From CADEDH01 sp039201605 (lineage in GTDB: Bacteria; Actinomycetota; Acidimicrobiia; Acidimicrobiales; SZUA-35), in NCBI GenBank assembly GCA_039201605.1, contig JBCCRO010000004.1:186001-250000 (forward strand): DNA of 64,000 nt, read 5' to 3'. Numbering within the stretch: the first letter of the stretch is position 1; the number at the start of each line of letters is the position of its first letter. Shown here piece by piece: positions 26,945-35,600 of the stretch. The notes beneath the pieces were generated by a model. The model saw nothing but the letters and a program-made list of their open reading frames with translations, was not told where the DNA came from and did no database searches. The position numbers and the translations under genes are program-made.

Positions 26945-28237
26945 ATGGTGACCATGGCGCAGCACGCTCGATGGCGGGTCGGTGCCATCGCGCTCGGGCT
27001 GGTGCTCCTGGCCACCGCCTGCGCCGGCGGATCGGTCGATGGCGCCACCGGCGAGGGGGACGACAGCGGGACGGCCCCGGCCGGAGAGGCCGTCGAGGCG
27101 GTCGAAGCCGTCGACGCCACCACCGACACCACGATCGAGGACTACCCCGACGCTCAGACCCGGGCCCTGCAGCGCCTGGCCGCCCAGCCCCGCCCGGTGC
27201 CCCGGTCGGCCCTGCCGCCCCGTCACCTCGACGCCGAGCAGTTCCCGGAGACGCTGGTCGAGCGGACCCTCATCGTCTCCGGCGGAGTCGACCCCGACGC
27301 CATCGCCCCCATCGACGAGCCGTGGTTCGAGCCGGTGACCGACGTCGACTGGCTCACCGACGACGAGGCGGTGCTGGTGATCGAGCTCGACGACGTGGCC
27401 CGGGCCTACCCGATCCGGGTCATGATCCTCCACGAGATCGTCAACGACACCGTGGGCGGGCTGCCGGTGGCCGTCACCTACTGTCCCCTGTGCAACTCCG
27501 GAGTCGCGGTGGAACGGACCGTCGGTGGCGAGGTGCTCGACTTCGGCACGTCCGGCGCCCTCTACCAGTCGGCGCTGGTGATGTACGACCGGCAGACCGA
27601 GTCGCTGTGGACCCATTTCGACGGTCGGGCCGTGGTCGGCGACTACCTGGGCGAGCAGCTGGCGCTCGTGCCCATGGCCACGGTGGCGTGGGACGACTTC
27701 CGCCGCGACCATCCCGACGGGGAGGTCCTGGGCCGGATCGACCCCAACCAGCCCTACGGCCGCAACCCGTACGGAGCCTACGACAGCGGCGATGGTCCGC
27801 TGGCCGGCTTCTTCCGGGGCGAGATCGACGACCGGTTGGCGGCCATGGAGCGGGTCACCGGCGTCCAGGTCGCCGGGCATGAGACCGCGGTACCGCTGGC
27901 GACGGCTTCCGCCGAAGGCGTGGTGCCCCTCGACGTCGACGGCGAGCGGGTGCTCGTGGTGTGGACCCCCGGCCTGCGTTCCGCCCTCGACGGCGACCAG
28001 GTGAGCGACGGCGCCGACATCGGGGCGACCGCCGTGTTCCGTACCGAGCTGCCGCTCACCATCGACGACACCGGTGCGGACGGCCCGGTGCTGCTCGACG
28101 CCGACGCGGGGCGGCGGTGGTCGACGCTGGGCACGCCCATCGGTCACGAGGGCCCGGCCCTGGAGCCGGTCCCCCATGTTGACACGTTCTGGTTTGCGTG
28201 GTCCACCTACCACCCGCAGACGGCGCTGGCGGGCTGA
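26945..28237 (+). CDS. DUF3179-domain lipoprotein
   Basis: A 430-residue protein. A signal peptide with lipobox LLATAC (Cys near residue 25) predicts a membrane-anchored extracytoplasmic lipoprotein, followed by a Glu/Ala/Asp-rich linker. The rest is the DUF3179 domain: ARAYPIRVMILHEIVND, VTYCPLCNSG with a CxxC at 180-183, FGTSGALYQSALVMYDR and ESLWTHFDGRAVVGDY. The conserved Cys pair and His suggest metal binding or a redox role, but the family's function is not established. ATG 26945 is used; ATG 26954 is the next candidate. No Shine-Dalgarno stands out. Downstream is a convergent gene. Confidence 0.87.
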   Translation: MVTMAQHARWRVGAIALGLVLLATACAGGSVDGATGEGDDSGTAPAGEAVEAVEAVDATTDTTIEDYPDAQTRALQRLAAQPRPVPRSALPPRHLDAEQFPETLVERTLIVSGGVDPDAIAPIDEPWFEPVTDVDWLTDDEAVLVIELDDVARAYPIRVMILHEIVNDTVGGLPVAVTYCPLCNSGVAVERTVGGEVLDFGTSGALYQSALVMYDRQTESLWTHFDGRAVVGDYLGEQLALVPMATVAWDDFRRDHPDGEVLGRIDPNQPYGRNPYGAYDSGDGPLAGFFRGEIDDRLAAMERVTGVQVAGHETAVPLATASAEGVVPLDVDGERVLVVWTPGLRSALDGDQVSDGADIGATAVFRTELPLTIDDTGADGPVLLDADAGRRWSTLGTPIGHEGPALEPVPHVDTFWFAWSTYHPQTALAG

Positions 28238-28274
28238 GGCCGATCGCCGGGCGAGCGGCGTGGACCTCGTCGGC

Positions 28275-28715
28275 TCAGCCGGCCGAGGCCACGAACACCG
28301 GAATCTGGCGGTCGGTGGCTTCGGCGTACTCCTGATAGCGGGGGAAGACCGCCACCGACCGCTCCCACCAGGCGGCCCGCTCGTCCCCGTCGACCAGGCG
28401 GACCTCGGCGTCGAAGGGTGCCGGTCCGTCCTGGATCATCACCTTCGGGTCGGCCATCAGGTTGTGGTACCAGCCCGGGTGGGCCGGTGCCCCGCCCTTG
28501 GAGGCGACGATGGCGTATTCGCCCTCGTGCTCCACCCGCATCAACGGGACCTTGCGCACCTTGCCCGAGCGATGACCGACCGTGGTCATCACGATGATCG
28601 GGATCCCGGTGTCCCGCAGGGTGTTGGCCTCGGTCCCGTTCGAGGCCTCATAGGCCTCGACCTGCTCCCGGACCCAGTCCCAGGTGCTCGGCTCGTACTC
28701 TCCGTCGATCGACAT
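28275..28715 (-). CDS. Deazaflavin (F420)-dependent nitroreductase-family protein (Ddn-like)
   Basis: A 146-residue protein of the split-barrel DUF385/Ddn family, typical of actinobacteria that make F420. It has the signature TTVGHRSGKVRKVPLMRVEHEG followed by YAIVASKGGAPAHPGWYHNLMADP, where the SKGG and WYHNL blocks contact the cofactor and bound substrate. Members reduce quinones, nitroimidazoles or other unsaturated compounds; the physiological substrate here is unknown. ATG 28715 is 6 nt after TAGGCT with no Shine-Dalgarno, so the mRNA is probably leaderless. It implies F420 biosynthesis elsewhere in the genome. Confidence 0.9.
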   Translation of the reverse strand: MSIDGEYEPSTWDWVREQVEAYEASNGTEANTLRDTGIPIIVMTTVGHRSGKVRKVPLMRVEHEGEYAIVASKGGAPAHPGWYHNLMADPKVMIQDGPAPFDAEVRLVDGDERAAWWERSVAVFPRYQEYAEATDRQIPVFVASAG

Positions 28716-28721
28716 CTCCCG

Positions 28722-28727
28722 AGCCTA
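28722..28727 (-). promoter_or_regulatory. -10 box of a probable leaderless promoter (Ddn-like gene)
   Basis: TAGGCT on the minus strand, 6 nt before ATG 28715. Hexamer and spacing are identical to those at 54026 and 55523. Confidence 0.5.
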
Positions 28728-28817
28728 CTCCCGGTCGCACCCGGCGCCCCTGGGCGCCCGACGTCGGCGGTGGAGGGGTGCCACGACAGGCATGCGTCCG
28801 TCGTGAGGTGGGCGGCG

Positions 28818-29828
28818 TCAGGCGACGTCGGAGGACGACCGATCGGGTGACGACGACCTCGCCGACTCGACACTGAACGTTCGCCGGTAGCGTCCGGGCG
28901 AGGTGTCCAGCCGTTGGCGGAAATGGTGCCGCAGCGTCTCGGCCGTGCGGTGCCCGCTCTGGCGGGCCACCTCGTCGATCGGCAGCGTCGTGCTCTCCAG
29001 GAGAACCCGGGCTCGATCGAGCCGTTGGTCGCGGATCCAGGCCAGCGGTGTCCGCCCGACCTCCTCGGCGAAGCGCCGAGCGAAGTTGCGAGACGACATG
29101 TTGGCGGCGTCGGCCATCGACGCCACCGTGATCTCCTCGCCGAGTCGGCGCCGGGCCCACTCCATAGCCTCCGCCACATCCCGCCGCTGGGCCCGGGCCG
29201 GGTGGACGGGCGGCGCCGACGGCGCGTACTGCGCCTGATCGCCGTCGCGTTGGGGCAACATCACCAGCCGGCGGGCCACGCTGGCGGCCACGGCGGCACC
29301 GTGATCCTGGCGGATCAGGTGGAGGCCGAGGTCCATACCCGCCGCACTGCCGGCCGAGGTGAAGACACGATCGGCCTCGGTGAACAAGACGTTCGGCCGC
29401 ACGTCGATCTCGGGATAGGCCGCGGCCAGCTCCTCGCAGAATCGCCAGTGGGTCGTGGCCGCGCGCCCGTCGAGCAGGCCGGCGGCGGCGAACACGAACG
29501 CACCGGCGCAGATCGACACCAACCGGGCACCGTTGCGGTGAGCGGTGTCGAGTGCCTGCAGAAGCTCGGCGGGGGCCTCGACCTCCGGCCCGGGCCAGCC
29601 CGGCAGGATAACGGTGTCGGCATCGGTGATGGCGGTCAGATCCCGGTCGGCATCGAGCACGGCGCCGCCGAGCATGGCGATCGGCCGATGGCTGGTCGAC
29701 ACGACCTGGAAGTCGTACCAGTCCCTCTCCAGCTCGGGGCGTCGGAGCCCGAACAGCTCGGTGGCGATGCCGAACTCGAAGACGCACAGCCGCTCGTAGG
29801 CGATCGCCACCACGCGTGGACCGGTCAT
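28818..29828 (-). CDS. GlxA-type AraC-family transcriptional regulator
   Basis: A 336-residue regulator with two parts. Residues 1-175 form a DJ-1/PfpI-like domain with the nucleophile-elbow Cys in VSICAGAFVFAAAGLLDG. Residues about 215-320 are an AraC-type double helix-turn-helix (MADAANMSSRNFARRFAEEVG and IDEVARQSGHRTAETLRHHFRQ, separated). GlxA-like proteins sense small ligands through the first domain. The ATG at 29828 is 6 nt from TAATAT, so the mRNA is probably leaderless. The gene is divergent from an MFS transporter, a common arrangement in which the regulator controls the neighbour. The C-terminal 25 residues are Ser/Arg-rich and probably disordered. Confidence 0.92.
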   Translation of the reverse strand: MTGPRVVAIAYERLCVFEFGIATELFGLRRPELERDWYDFQVVSTSHRPIAMLGGAVLDADRDLTAITDADTVILPGWPGPEVEAPAELLQALDTAHRNGARLVSICAGAFVFAAAGLLDGRAATTHWRFCEELAAAYPEIDVRPNVLFTEADRVFTSAGSAAGMDLGLHLIRQDHGAAVAASVARRLVMLPQRDGDQAQYAPSAPPVHPARAQRRDVAEAMEWARRRLGEEITVASMADAANMSSRNFARRFAEEVGRTPLAWIRDQRLDRARVLLESTTLPIDEVARQSGHRTAETLRHHFRQRLDTSPGRYRRTFSVESARSSSPDRSSSDVA

Positions 29829-29862
29829 GGCAGAATATTACCGAACGTTGTCTTTACTGCCA
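29828..29862. promoter_or_regulatory. Inverted repeat in the regulator-transporter intergenic region
   Basis: TGGCAG (29828-29833) and CTGCCA (29857-29862) flank 23 bases that are AT-rich compared with their surroundings. The left arm overlaps the regulator's start codon and the spacer contains its -10 box, so binding would repress the regulator and could affect the transporter. Confidence 0.4.
29835..29840 (-). promoter_or_regulatory. -10 box of a probable leaderless promoter (GlxA-type regulator)
   Basis: TAATAT on the minus strand, 6 nt before ATG 29828. Confidence 0.45.
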
Positions 29863-29898
29863 CTTCCGCCGCAGGCCGGGCCGACGGACACTGCTCGG

Positions 29899-31113
29899 GT
29901 GAGCACACTCGAGCAACGGCAGAACGTCCGCACCGCCCAGGCGCTGGCTCTCACCCTCATCCCCCTGGTCGCTCTCGGGTTCGCACGATTCGCCTACGGG
30001 TCGATCCTGCCCTCGATGCGCGCCGATCTCGGCTGGACCTATCGCGAGGCGGCCATCCCGGCGATCACCAACGGCCTCGGCTACCTGATCGGGGCCGCCA
30101 CCGCCGCCCGGTTCGTCCGCCGGACCGGGGTCGCCACCGCCGCCGTCATCGCCCTCGCCGCCACGACCGTCGTCACCGGGGCCACCTCGGTGCTGGGGGA
30201 CCTGATCTGGGTCTCGACGCTCCGGGGCATCGCCGGAGCGACCGGAGGGTGGGCCTACGTCGCCGGTGCCATCGCCTCCGCCGCGCTCCGCGACGCCGGG
30301 GTGAAGCGGGCGGTGGTGTGGTACCCGGCCGGGACCGGGGTCGGCATCGTCGTCGTGGCGATCATCGGCCTCGTCATCGGCGATCGGATCGATCTGTGGC
30401 GGGAGATGTGGTGGCTGCTCGGCCTCCTCGGTGTGGTGGCGACGCTCGTCGTCCGACGCCACACCGCCCGGCTGAGCGACATCGTGCCCCCGGACCCGTC
30501 GACGACCTCGGGCGGTCTCACCCTCGTCGGCTGGCCGATCCCGGTGGCCTACGGACTGTTCGGTGCCGGCTACATCGGGGTGGCGACCTTCGGCACCAGT
30601 CACCTGGTCGACGAGGGGCTCACCGCCACCACGACCCAGGCGTTCTGGCTCATCACCGGCCTGACCGTCGCGCTGTCGGCCAGCGCCTGGGCCGGCCCGA
30701 TCGAGCGGCTCCCCGGGGGCATGCCGCTGGCCGTGCCGGTCGCCGGCTGCGCCGTAGCGGCCGCCCTGTTCCTGGTGTCGGCATCGACCGTGGCCTCGAT
30801 CGTCTCCGCCGCGGTGTTCGGCAGCTGCGTGCTCACGACCATGGCCGGCGTGACGACCATCATCCGTCGGCGACTCGATCCCGCCGACTGGGGCCGGGCG
30901 TTCGCCGCCATCACCGCCGCCTTCGCCCTCGGCCAGGTGCTCGGTCCGATGCTGGCGCTCGTCGTCGGCGAGCAGTCCCGGGTCGCCTACTGGCTGCTGG
31001 CGGTGTCCACCGGGCTGTTGGCGGCGGCCGCCGTCGTCGCCGGACTCGGCGTACGCCCGCCGACTCGGCCCTCGGCGCCGAGGGGGAGGGTGACCATCGA
31101 CGGCGACCGCTGA
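29899..31113 (+). CDS. MFS transporter, YbfB/YjiJ-like
   Basis: About 404 residues with twelve hydrophobic helices. The N-terminus ALGFARFAYGSILPSMRADLGWT is characteristic of the YbfB/YjiJ group of MFS carriers, and a loop RRTGV follows TM2. No substrate is established for this branch. GTG 29899 is preferred because a long hydrophilic extension to ATG 29827 would overlap the divergent regulator's start. The adjacent GlxA-type regulator probably controls it, so the transported compound may be the regulator's ligand or a related metabolite. Confidence 0.82.
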   Translation: MSTLEQRQNVRTAQALALTLIPLVALGFARFAYGSILPSMRADLGWTYREAAIPAITNGLGYLIGAATAARFVRRTGVATAAVIALAATTVVTGATSVLGDLIWVSTLRGIAGATGGWAYVAGAIASAALRDAGVKRAVVWYPAGTGVGIVVVAIIGLVIGDRIDLWREMWWLLGLLGVVATLVVRRHTARLSDIVPPDPSTTSGGLTLVGWPIPVAYGLFGAGYIGVATFGTSHLVDEGLTATTTQAFWLITGLTVALSASAWAGPIERLPGGMPLAVPVAGCAVAAALFLVSASTVASIVSAAVFGSCVLTTMAGVTTIIRRRLDPADWGRAFAAITAAFALGQVLGPMLALVVGEQSRVAYWLLAVSTGLLAAAAVVAGLGVRPPTRPSAPRGRVTIDGDR

Positions 31114-31175
31114 GGGCCGACCTCATCGGCGGGCGCAGGCACCCGATCGGCCGCACGAGCCGCTGCCGTCGAGTC

Positions 31176-31194
31176 GCCCCTCCGCCTCAGGGGC
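31176..31194. terminator. Hairpin between convergent MFS genes
   Basis: GCCCCT-7 nt-AGGGGC, 62 bases after the first MFS stop and 59 bases before the stop of the convergent MFS gene. No T-tract. Confidence 0.35.
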
Positions 31195-31253
31195 CTGGCG
31201 GCCTTGAGTTCATCGTCTATTCGTGCTGCGCACTCCATCTACCCGCTGAACGT

Positions 31254-32516
31254 CTAGGGCCGGGCGTCGTGGCGGATCTCGGCGAAGTTGTCGAGTTGGC
31301 GAAGGTCGGGCACGGCGACGGCGAAACCGGCCACCACCACCAGCGTGGCCACCCCGGCGACGACGATGGCGGGAACCAGACCGAACCACTCCGCCGTCAG
31401 CCCCGACTCGAACGCCCCCAGTTCGTTTGACGCCCCGATGAACACCGCTTCGACGGCCAGGACCCGCCCTCGGAGGCTGTCGGGGGTGGCCAGGGGCACG
31501 ATGGTGGCCCGTACATACACGCTGACCATGTCGGCGGCGGCCAGACCGGCGAATAGGGCCAGAGTAACGACGAGCGAGCGGCTGAAGGCGACCCCGATCG
31601 TGATCAGGCCGAACACGGCGACCGCCTGCAGCAGGGCCCGGCCCACCCGCCGCTCGATCGGCCGCCAGGCCAAAAGGGCGGCCGTGACCACCGCCCCCAC
31701 CCCACCGGCCGAGCGGATCCAGAACGCCGCTCCGTCGGGGGCGTCGAGCAGTTCGGTGGCGATGGCGGGGGCTAGGGCGACGACGCCCCCGAGGAGCACG
31801 GCGAACAGGTCGAGCCCGATGGCGGCCAGGAGAAGCGGCGTGGCGGCCACCAGCTTGAGCCCCTGCAGGGCCTGGCCGAACGTGGCCCGTGGCGTGCGCT
31901 GCTGGGCGGCGTGCAGCTTCACGGTGAGGATGGCGGCGGCGGCCGTCAGGTCGAGCAGGCCGATGGCGACGAACGTCCACGCCGGCCCGATCCCGTAGAC
32001 GGCGCCGACCACCAGCGGGGCCAGCGCCAGCGACAGCTGCCACGTGGTCGACAGCACCGGCACCAGCCGGGGCAGCTCCCGTTCGGCCACCACGTTGGTG
32101 GGCAGGGCCCGGGCCGCCGGGTTGGCGAAGCCACGGGCCACGCCGAAGGCGGTGGTGAGACCGAGCAGGGGCAGGATCGACACCGAGTCGGTGGTCACGT
32201 ACCAGGCGATCGTGAACGCCACCAGGGCCTGGGCGGTGAAGGCCAGGGCGGCCAGGCGACGACGGTCGAACCGGTCGGCCAGCGACCCGGCCCACAGCAC
32301 CAGGGCGAACGTCGGGAGAAACTCGGCGAACCCGACGTAGCCGATATCGGCCTCGCTCCCCGTGAGGTCGAAGACGAACACCCCCATGGTTATGGCGAGA
32401 CCCACCGAGGCCGAAGAGGCGGCGCTCTGACTGATCAGAAGGCTCCGCACCGAGCGGCGGCTCAGCAGATCACTGAGGGTGGTTTCGTCGGACTCGGTCG
32501 TCACGGGGCGTTCCAT
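31254..32516 (-). CDS. MFS transporter (EntS-like)
   Basis: A 420-residue twelve-helix MFS protein. It has the TM2-TM3 motif ADRFDRRRLAALAF and an EntS/MFS_3-like N-terminus (SLLISQSAASSASVGLAITMG). A second-half loop RPIERRVG carries the mirror motif, as usual. It is probably an exporter of a hydrophobic compound or siderophore, but no specific substrate can be named. It shares its divergent upstream region of about 140 bases with the giant repeat-protein gene. This is one of several MFS carriers in the window, and the second of this subtype (see the one starting at 19523). Confidence 0.85.
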   Translation of the reverse strand: MERPVTTESDETTLSDLLSRRSVRSLLISQSAASSASVGLAITMGVFVFDLTGSEADIGYVGFAEFLPTFALVLWAGSLADRFDRRRLAALAFTAQALVAFTIAWYVTTDSVSILPLLGLTTAFGVARGFANPAARALPTNVVAERELPRLVPVLSTTWQLSLALAPLVVGAVYGIGPAWTFVAIGLLDLTAAAAILTVKLHAAQQRTPRATFGQALQGLKLVAATPLLLAAIGLDLFAVLLGGVVALAPAIATELLDAPDGAAFWIRSAGGVGAVVTAALLAWRPIERRVGRALLQAVAVFGLITIGVAFSRSLVVTLALFAGLAAADMVSVYVRATIVPLATPDSLRGRVLAVEAVFIGASNELGAFESGLTAEWFGLVPAIVVAGVATLVVVAGFAVAVPDLRQLDNFAEIRHDARP

Positions 32517-32657
32517 CGTCGAGTTGGCGGGGCTTGCCCTGGTCAGACGGGTTGCCCGGGAGCATTTGCCGCTAGCTGGTGGCGGCCCGGCCCTGCTACC
32601 TTAAGCGGTTGCTGGCGGCGGTCCCCAACGGCAAACGGGCAAGGAAGTGCGGGGAAT

Positions 32658-35600
32658 TTGAGGGCAGAGATAGCGGGTGCGGGCGATGACCGCAACACCA
32701 CGGCGGCGGCCATGGTGCAGACGATCCGTGAACTGGTGGCCGCCCCGGACGCCGAGTCGGCGCAGCGCTACATCGACCTCCACCCCCAGCTCCGCCAGCT
32801 CGAGGTCGTCGGCCTCCTGGTGAAGCGGGCCCAACGGGCGGCCGAGCGCGATCGGGGCCCGGTGGCCGAACGCCTGGCCGCCATCGCCGCCCTCCTCGTC
32901 GGCTCCCCCGTCGCCGAGCGTCAGGCCCTCGTCGGCGACCTGGCCGCCGTCCAGACCGCCTTCCGTCAACCCCGGCCGGGCTACGCCGAGACGACCGAGG
33001 CGATCCGCGTCATCGACGCCCTGGCCGGGGCCGACCGCCTCACCGACCTCGATCCCGTCCTCGAACCGCAGGTGTGGGACGCCACCGCCCAGGTCGCCGG
33101 TCGTCTCCACCGTCTCACCACCGACGCCCGGTTCAACACCGCCGCCGTCGACGCCGCCCGCAACGCCACCCGCACCACGACCCCGGGCGATCGACGGCTG
33201 GTCATCCGCAACGAGGTGTTGGCCAGCCACCTGTCGGAGGAGTTCGAACGGACCCGTGACGCCTCGCTGCTGGCCGAGTCGGTCGAGTTGTCGATGCAGG
33301 TGGCTCGGGCCACGGCGGCCGAGGATCCGCAGGCTTCCCGGCGGCTCAACAACCTGGCCGTGCGGCTGGCCCGCCACTACGAGCAGAGCGGCGACCCCGC
33401 CGTGCTCGACCAGGCCGTCGGCTCGGCCCGGGCCGCGGTCGACAACACCGAGGCCGACAGCCCCGAGCTGGCGGGCCGGCTCAACAACCTGGCCAACCGC
33501 CTCTCAGAGCTCTACTCCCTCACCCGGGATCCGGCGGCCCTCGACGAGGCGATCGCCACCACCAGGTTGGCGGTGGCGGCCGCCCGGTCCGACGGGCCGG
33601 AGCTGGGCACCATGCTGTCGAACCTGGCCGCCCACCTCGGCGATCGCCACGCCGCCGGTGGCGATCCGGCCACCCTGACCGACGCCATCGTCACCGCCCG
33701 ACGAGCGGTGGACGTGACCCCCGAGGACGGTCCGGCCCTGGCCGACCGGCTCGACACGCTCGGGGCCCGACTGCTCGACGCCTACCGGGCCAGCGGCAAC
33801 CGTCCCGAGCTCGACGAGGCGGTCATGCTGGCCCGCCGGTCGGTGTCGATCACGACGGGTGACAGTCCGGCCTCGGCCGCCCGACACGCCGCCCTGGCCG
33901 AGCGGCTCCGGCTGGTGGCGGCCACCGGGGTGGGCCGACCGGCTCTGGAGGAGTCGCTCAACGCCGCCTACGCCGCACTGACCACCACCGCCGTCGACAG
34001 CCCCGATCTGGTCGATCGCCACGACGTGGTGGCGGCAACGGTCGACGATCTCCACACCCTGATCGGCGACCGATCCACCCTCGACGCCGCCGTCGAGGCG
34101 GCCCGAGGAGCGGTCGCCCTGTCCAGCGCGGACAGTGACCGGCATCCGGCCCGACTCGATCGCCTGGCCCGCCATCTGGTCGCCCGCGCCGCCCTCGACG
34201 ACGATCAGGCGCTGCGCCGCGAGGCCGTCGACGCCACCCGCCGCAGCGTCGAGGCCACACCGGCCGACGACGAGGCGGCCCGACGGCGGTTGGCCGATCT
34301 CGTCGACCGTCTGGCCGACGCCTACGAGGTCGAGCCGGTGCGGGCCTGGCTGGCCGAGGCGTTCGGGTTGGTCGTCGCCGGCACCAGCCTGATCGGCGAA
34401 CAGCACGCCGACCACCGGGTCGCCCTGCAGGGCGTGGCCGACGGGGCCCAGGTGCTGGCCGGGATCGACGAGGACCGTGGAGCCCGCCAGCGGGGACTGC
34501 GCAGGATCGACCAGGTGCTCGGCACGGTCGCCGAGCTCGACGAGCCGCCGACGGCTCCCGCCGACGGCACTGCGGTGGTCGGTGGGGCGGAAGCGGTGGT
34601 CGACGGCACCGCCGCTCCCGAGCGGGACGGACCCCTGCGGTGGCTCCGGCTGGCCCGGCGCCTGAGCGCGCTGGCCGCCACCAACGGCTACGGCGTCCTC
34701 CACGACGAGGCCGTGGCGTCGGCCCAGGCCGCCGTCGACGCCTCCACCGGCTGGACGCTGGCCGGCGGCCTCGACCAGCTGGGCACCGCCCTCGAACGGC
34801 GCTTCCAGGCCGAACGACGGGCCGACGACCTCGACCAGCTCATCGACGTGCGCCGTCGCGCCGTCGAGGCCACCCGGAGCGGTGACGAGATGCTGGTCAC
34901 CCGACTCCGCAAGCAGGCCGACGACCTCACGCTGCGCTACGCCGGCCTGCAACAGCGGGAGGACCTCGACGAGGCCATCGCCCTCCTCGACTGGCTGCTG
35001 ACCGTCGCCCCCGAGGAGGCCAAGGCCGGCACCCGGGAGAAGCTGGCCAAGCTCCAGGCGGCCAGGGCCGCCGATTTCGACGACCAGGGCGCCCTCGACG
35101 CCTCGATCGAGGGACTGCGGGCCGCCGTCGCCGGCCACCCCGATCCCGCCGACAAGGCCCGCAGTCGCATCGCACTGTCCCACGCCCTCACCTCGGCCTA
35201 TGAGCAGCAGGGAGACCCCGAGCTCCTGGCCGAGGCCATCGCCACGGCCAAGGCGGCGATCGACGACGGCCCCGACGGGGCGATCGATCGGCCGGCCGCC
35301 CACCATCACCTCGCCCTCCGCCTTCTGCAGGAGCACGCCCTGAGCGGTCGGCAGCCGCCCCTGGTGGCCTCGATCCGCTCGGCCCGGGCCGCGGTCGAGG
35401 GCACCCCGCCCCGCCCCGATCGGACCGGTCCCCGCGGCACCTACCTCAACGCCCTGGCCAACGGCCTGGCCCGGCTCTACGCCGTGCGTCCCGAGCCCCG
35501 TCTGCTGGCCGAGGCCGTCGTTGCGGCGCGGTTGACGGTGGAGGCAACCTCGGTCGACGCCAAGTCCTACAGCGGGCGCCTGTCGAAGCTGGCGGCCCGC

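Noticed and set aside
32609..32657. Alternative leaderless TTG start of the repeat protein at 32609
   Set aside because: It is in a different frame from the repeat protein and ends after a few codons.
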